NCBI GenBank assembly: GCA_937934135.1 | Contig: CALHAW010000001.1 | Span: forward strand, 124,001-188,000 | From: an uncultured Alphaproteobacteria bacterium | GTDB taxonomy: Bacteria; Pseudomonadota; Alphaproteobacteria; Micavibrionales; Micavibrionaceae | Length of the DNA: 64,000 bases | Reading direction: 5' to 3' | Part shown: positions 61,888-64,000 of the stretch, piece after piece | Layout: each line of letters opens with the position of its first letter | Position numbering within the stretch: position 1 is the first letter of the stretch | Notes under the pieces: generated by a model | The model's input: only the letters and a program-made list of their open reading frames with translations | What the model was told of the DNA's origin: nothing | The model's database searches: none | Made by a program: the position numbers and the translations under genes

Positions 61888-62695
61888 AAAAATAGAAAAT
61901 AATACAGAAGAAGATAAGCCAGAAGCACAGCCAATCCGCCGTTTTAGCCGCCGCATGGATGATGCACAACAAGGCGGAGGCAGTACATGGTTGATTTCTT
62001 TCACCGATGTGATGGCATTAATGCTGACTTTCTTCGTTCTTCTTTTTGCGATGTCTAATCCGAAAAAAGAAGATTGGGAACAGTTAACGCAAAAAATCAA
62101 TGAAAGCTTTAATCAGTTTCAAGGGAAGGCTGAAAATCGCGGTGCAGAGGATGCGGTGAATATTGAAAAAATAAATTTTTCACAGGCGTTGGACCTTGAT
62201 TATTTACAGGCCATTGTGCGTAAATTAATTACACAATCGCCAGAGCTTCAATCAGCGCGCATTATTGATAGTGCCGATCGATTAATTATTTCACTACCGC
62301 AAGACTTGCTGTTTGATTCTGGTCGTGCGGTTTTAAAAGATGAAGCAAGCCGCGCTATATTTACATTGGCCAATACATTGGGGCGCATTCAAAATAGGAT
62401 CGAAATTGTTGGACATACGGACCCGCGCCCTGTTTCTGGTGGGGATTATGCGTCAAATTGGGAGCTGTCATTGGCGCGCGCTGCCGCCGTTGGTGCGACA
62501 TTTCAAAATGTTGGTTATAAAAAGCCGTTGACCCTTCGGGGACAGGCCGCGGGGCGTTTTGATGATATGGCGCAGAGTATTCCAGTGAGTGAGCGGCTTG
62601 ATATTTCCCGCCGCGTTGATGTTGTCATAATGGAAGATGATGGGCGTAAGAAAAAGCTGTTTGATATTGGCTTGCCGACTCTTCCGTCAAAATAA
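61877..62695 (+). CDS. motB: Flagellar stator protein MotB
   Basis: MotB anchors the stator to peptidoglycan. The 272 residues show a short cytoplasmic part, the membrane helix with the ion-carrying Asp (WLISFTDVMALMLTFFVLLF, Asp near residue 45), a plug-like stretch and the OmpA-like domain (LLFDSGRAVLKDEASRAIF, IEIVGHTDPRPVSGGDYASN, WELSLARAAAVGA). The ATG at 61877 has GGGAGG upstream; the frame itself extends to 61835 within the preceding gene. MotA is 25 kb away, in the fliF operon. Confidence 0.95.
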   Translation: MTAKKIENNTEEDKPEAQPIRRFSRRMDDAQQGGGSTWLISFTDVMALMLTFFVLLFAMSNPKKEDWEQLTQKINESFNQFQGKAENRGAEDAVNIEKINFSQALDLDYLQAIVRKLITQSPELQSARIIDSADRLIISLPQDLLFDSGRAVLKDEASRAIFTLANTLGRIQNRIEIVGHTDPRPVSGGDYASNWELSLARAAAVGATFQNVGYKKPLTLRGQAAGRFDDMAQSIPVSERLDISRRVDVVIMEDDGRKKKLFDIGLPTLPSK

Positions 62696-62772
62696 GCTTA
62701 ATATTTGTAAAATCAGGGGTTTAAACGCCGTGTCACCTTGCCGTACGTGGCTCTGTGTGGCAGATTCTTTAT

Positions 62773-64000
62773 ATGAGAATATTACTCTTCCTTCTAATTT
62801 CCAGTATTTCCTTTTCCGCGCAAGCGCAAGAAGAATTGTCTGTGCGTGTGTCAGAGAAAGAGGGCTATTCACGCCTCGTTCTTGAAGCGAAAAGTAAGCT
62901 GGCGCATGATGTTACTCAAAATGAAAAAGGTCTGTCTATTGGCTTTAAAAAAGCAGTGTCTGTTTCGTCACAAAGCTTTGATGCGCGTAATATCGGTGCG
63001 ATAAACCAAGGAAATGAACAATTAATTATTGTCCAAATTCCTGAAGGTGCAAAATTTAGAAATTTTACTATTGGTAAAAAAATTATTGTTGATGTTTATA
63101 ACAGTGATGGCAAACCATCACGGCAAGTGACCGTCACGGCAACGCCGCCCCCATCATCGAAGAAGAAAAAAAATATCCCACCACCGCCTTCGCAAGAGGC
63201 GATGGCTGAAGATAAAGTCTCAAAAAACGTGATGCCTAAAGAGGAAGTTGCGGCAGTAGAAAAACAAGTTCTCAGTGGTGAAAAACCACACGTTATTACC
63301 CTAACAACCACGCAAAATGTTGGCATGGCCGCGTTTGTCCGGGCGGGATTTTTATGGTTGGTCTTTGACCGGGCGGATTTAACGTCACCGCCATTAATTG
63401 CAGGACCAAATAAAGACGCCCTTGGTCCATTAGAAAAAATGGATGTCACCAGCGATAATGCGAGTGTTTTTCGTTTAAAAGCGTCTCCTCTTTCTTATTA
63501 TTACGGAGAAGGGGGCGGTTTATTATGGCGTATTGTTGCAACCCCCAATCCCCGTAATACACAACCTATTAAACCGATCATTGAAGATATTGAGCGGAAT
63601 ATTGTTTGGCCATTTAAAAATTCCCGTAAAGTGATTACGATGAAAGATCCCCTTATTGGTGATGAAATTAAGGTTGTCACGGTGATGGATTCTGAACAAT
63701 TTTCTGGCGTTAAACGGGGCTTTGTTGAATTTGATGTGTTGCCGTCTATTGTGGGATTGGCCTTTATTCCAAAGGCAGAAAATATTGATGCTGTTCTTTC
63801 TTCAAAGGGCGCAACGATTTCACGACCCCAAGGATTAGCGATCTCCCCTTCACGCGATACGGTGTCAGTAACGTTGAAAGGGGATATTCAAAAAGAAACA
63901 GAGCTGTTTGAAGCGGAAGAAAAAACAGGTCGCCTGACAACGATTTATGATTTTGAACGCTGGCAAATGGGCGGTGCACGGGCGTTAGAAAAAAACCGTC
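62773..64000 (+). CDS. Exported motility-cluster protein, partial
   Basis: An open frame running off the right end, at least 409 codons. It has a signal peptide (MRILLFLLISSISFSAQAQE) and an AMIN-like beta-rich first part (LSVRVSEKEGYSRLVLEAKS, then GLSIGFKKAVSVSSQSF), followed by a Pro/Lys-rich linker (TPPPSSKKKKNIPPPPS) and a further unknown domain. It follows motB by 77 bp on the same strand. In other alphaproteobacteria a large TPR protein of unknown function often follows motB; the part seen here has no TPR, but the C terminus is outside the window. I cannot assign a function. Confidence 0.75.
   Translation, partial: MRILLFLLISSISFSAQAQEELSVRVSEKEGYSRLVLEAKSKLAHDVTQNEKGLSIGFKKAVSVSSQSFDARNIGAINQGNEQLIIVQIPEGAKFRNFTIGKKIIVDVYNSDGKPSRQVTVTATPPPSSKKKKNIPPPPSQEAMAEDKVSKNVMPKEEVAAVEKQVLSGEKPHVITLTTTQNVGMAAFVRAGFLWLVFDRADLTSPPLIAGPNKDALGPLEKMDVTSDNASVFRLKASPLSYYYGEGGGLLWRIVATPNPRNTQPIKPIIEDIERNIVWPFKNSRKVITMKDPLIGDEIKVVTVMDSEQFSGVKRGFVEFDVLPSIVGLAFIPKAENIDAVLSSKGATISRPQGLAISPSRDTVSVTLKGDIQKETELFEAEEKTGRLTTIYDFERWQMGGARALEKNR

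Noticed and set aside
1-64000. tRNA, rRNA, insertion sequences, prophage or CRISPR genes
   Set aside because: No cloverleaf, transposase, integrase, phage structural or Cas-like sequence was recognised anywhere in the window.

Overview
This 64 kb window comes from an alphaproteobacterium of moderate to low G+C. The evidence is a set of lineage-typical regulators and flagellar factors: the cell-cycle response regulator CtrA, its phosphotransferase ChpT, the flagellar regulators FliX, FlbD, FlbT and FlaF, the stator chaperone MotE and a DUF6468 protein. I cannot place the genus; the mix resembles Rhodospirillales or Micavibrio-like genomes.

Left part (1-26.9 kb): housekeeping metabolism, mostly on the minus strand. 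A tight galU-pgm-chpT-purH run is followed by divergent pepP, then rpsU and ggt. A yej-type peptide ABC transporter (A, B, E, F) keeps its gene order but is split by other genes. kdsB and a histidine phosphatase lie between yejA and yejB, an 83-codon orphan lies between yejB and yejE, and a six-gene arginine operon (argC-B-D-F-G-H) plus an orphan lie between yejE and yejF. pyrD, pgsA and ctrA close this part.

Right part (26.9-64 kb): one nearly continuous flagellar island. Plus-strand fliI-fliJ is divergent from ctrA. A long minus-strand operon runs fliF-fliG-fliH-fliN-motA-flbD-flhA-flhF-flhG, then a large FliK-like gene and an 80-codon orphan. Next come flaG (plus) and flaF, flbT, an RTX repeat protein and flagellin (minus). 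The hook and basal-body genes follow: flgE, flgD, fliK, an flgN-like gene, flgJ and flgI; fliX and dksA (plus); flgH, flgA, flgG and flgF (minus). Last are fliL, fliM, a DUF6468 gene, motE, a MotB-like gene, motB and a partial secreted protein running off the right end. fliE, fliP, fliQ, fliR, flhB, flgB and flgC are not in the window.

Regulation can be read directly. TTAA-N7-TTAA motifs (CtrA type) lie upstream of fliF (three half-sites in phase) and flagellin (overlapping the -35), and one lies at the left edge. A denser array of TTAA half-sites fills the ctrA/fliI divergent region. Sigma-54 -24/-12 elements with correct GG/GC spacing precede the flgI and flgF operons, the late-class targets expected for FlbD. 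This matches the Caulobacter hierarchy: CckA-ChpT-CtrA, then early genes including flbD, then FliX/FlbD with sigma-54, then hook and rod genes. Several A/T palindromes at -10 boxes, two apparently leaderless genes and an RNA-like argC leader are not explained by that scheme. No tRNA, rRNA, insertion sequence, prophage or CRISPR array was seen. The only gene-free stretch longer than 300 bases is 41495-41811, which holds the fliF/flaG control region.
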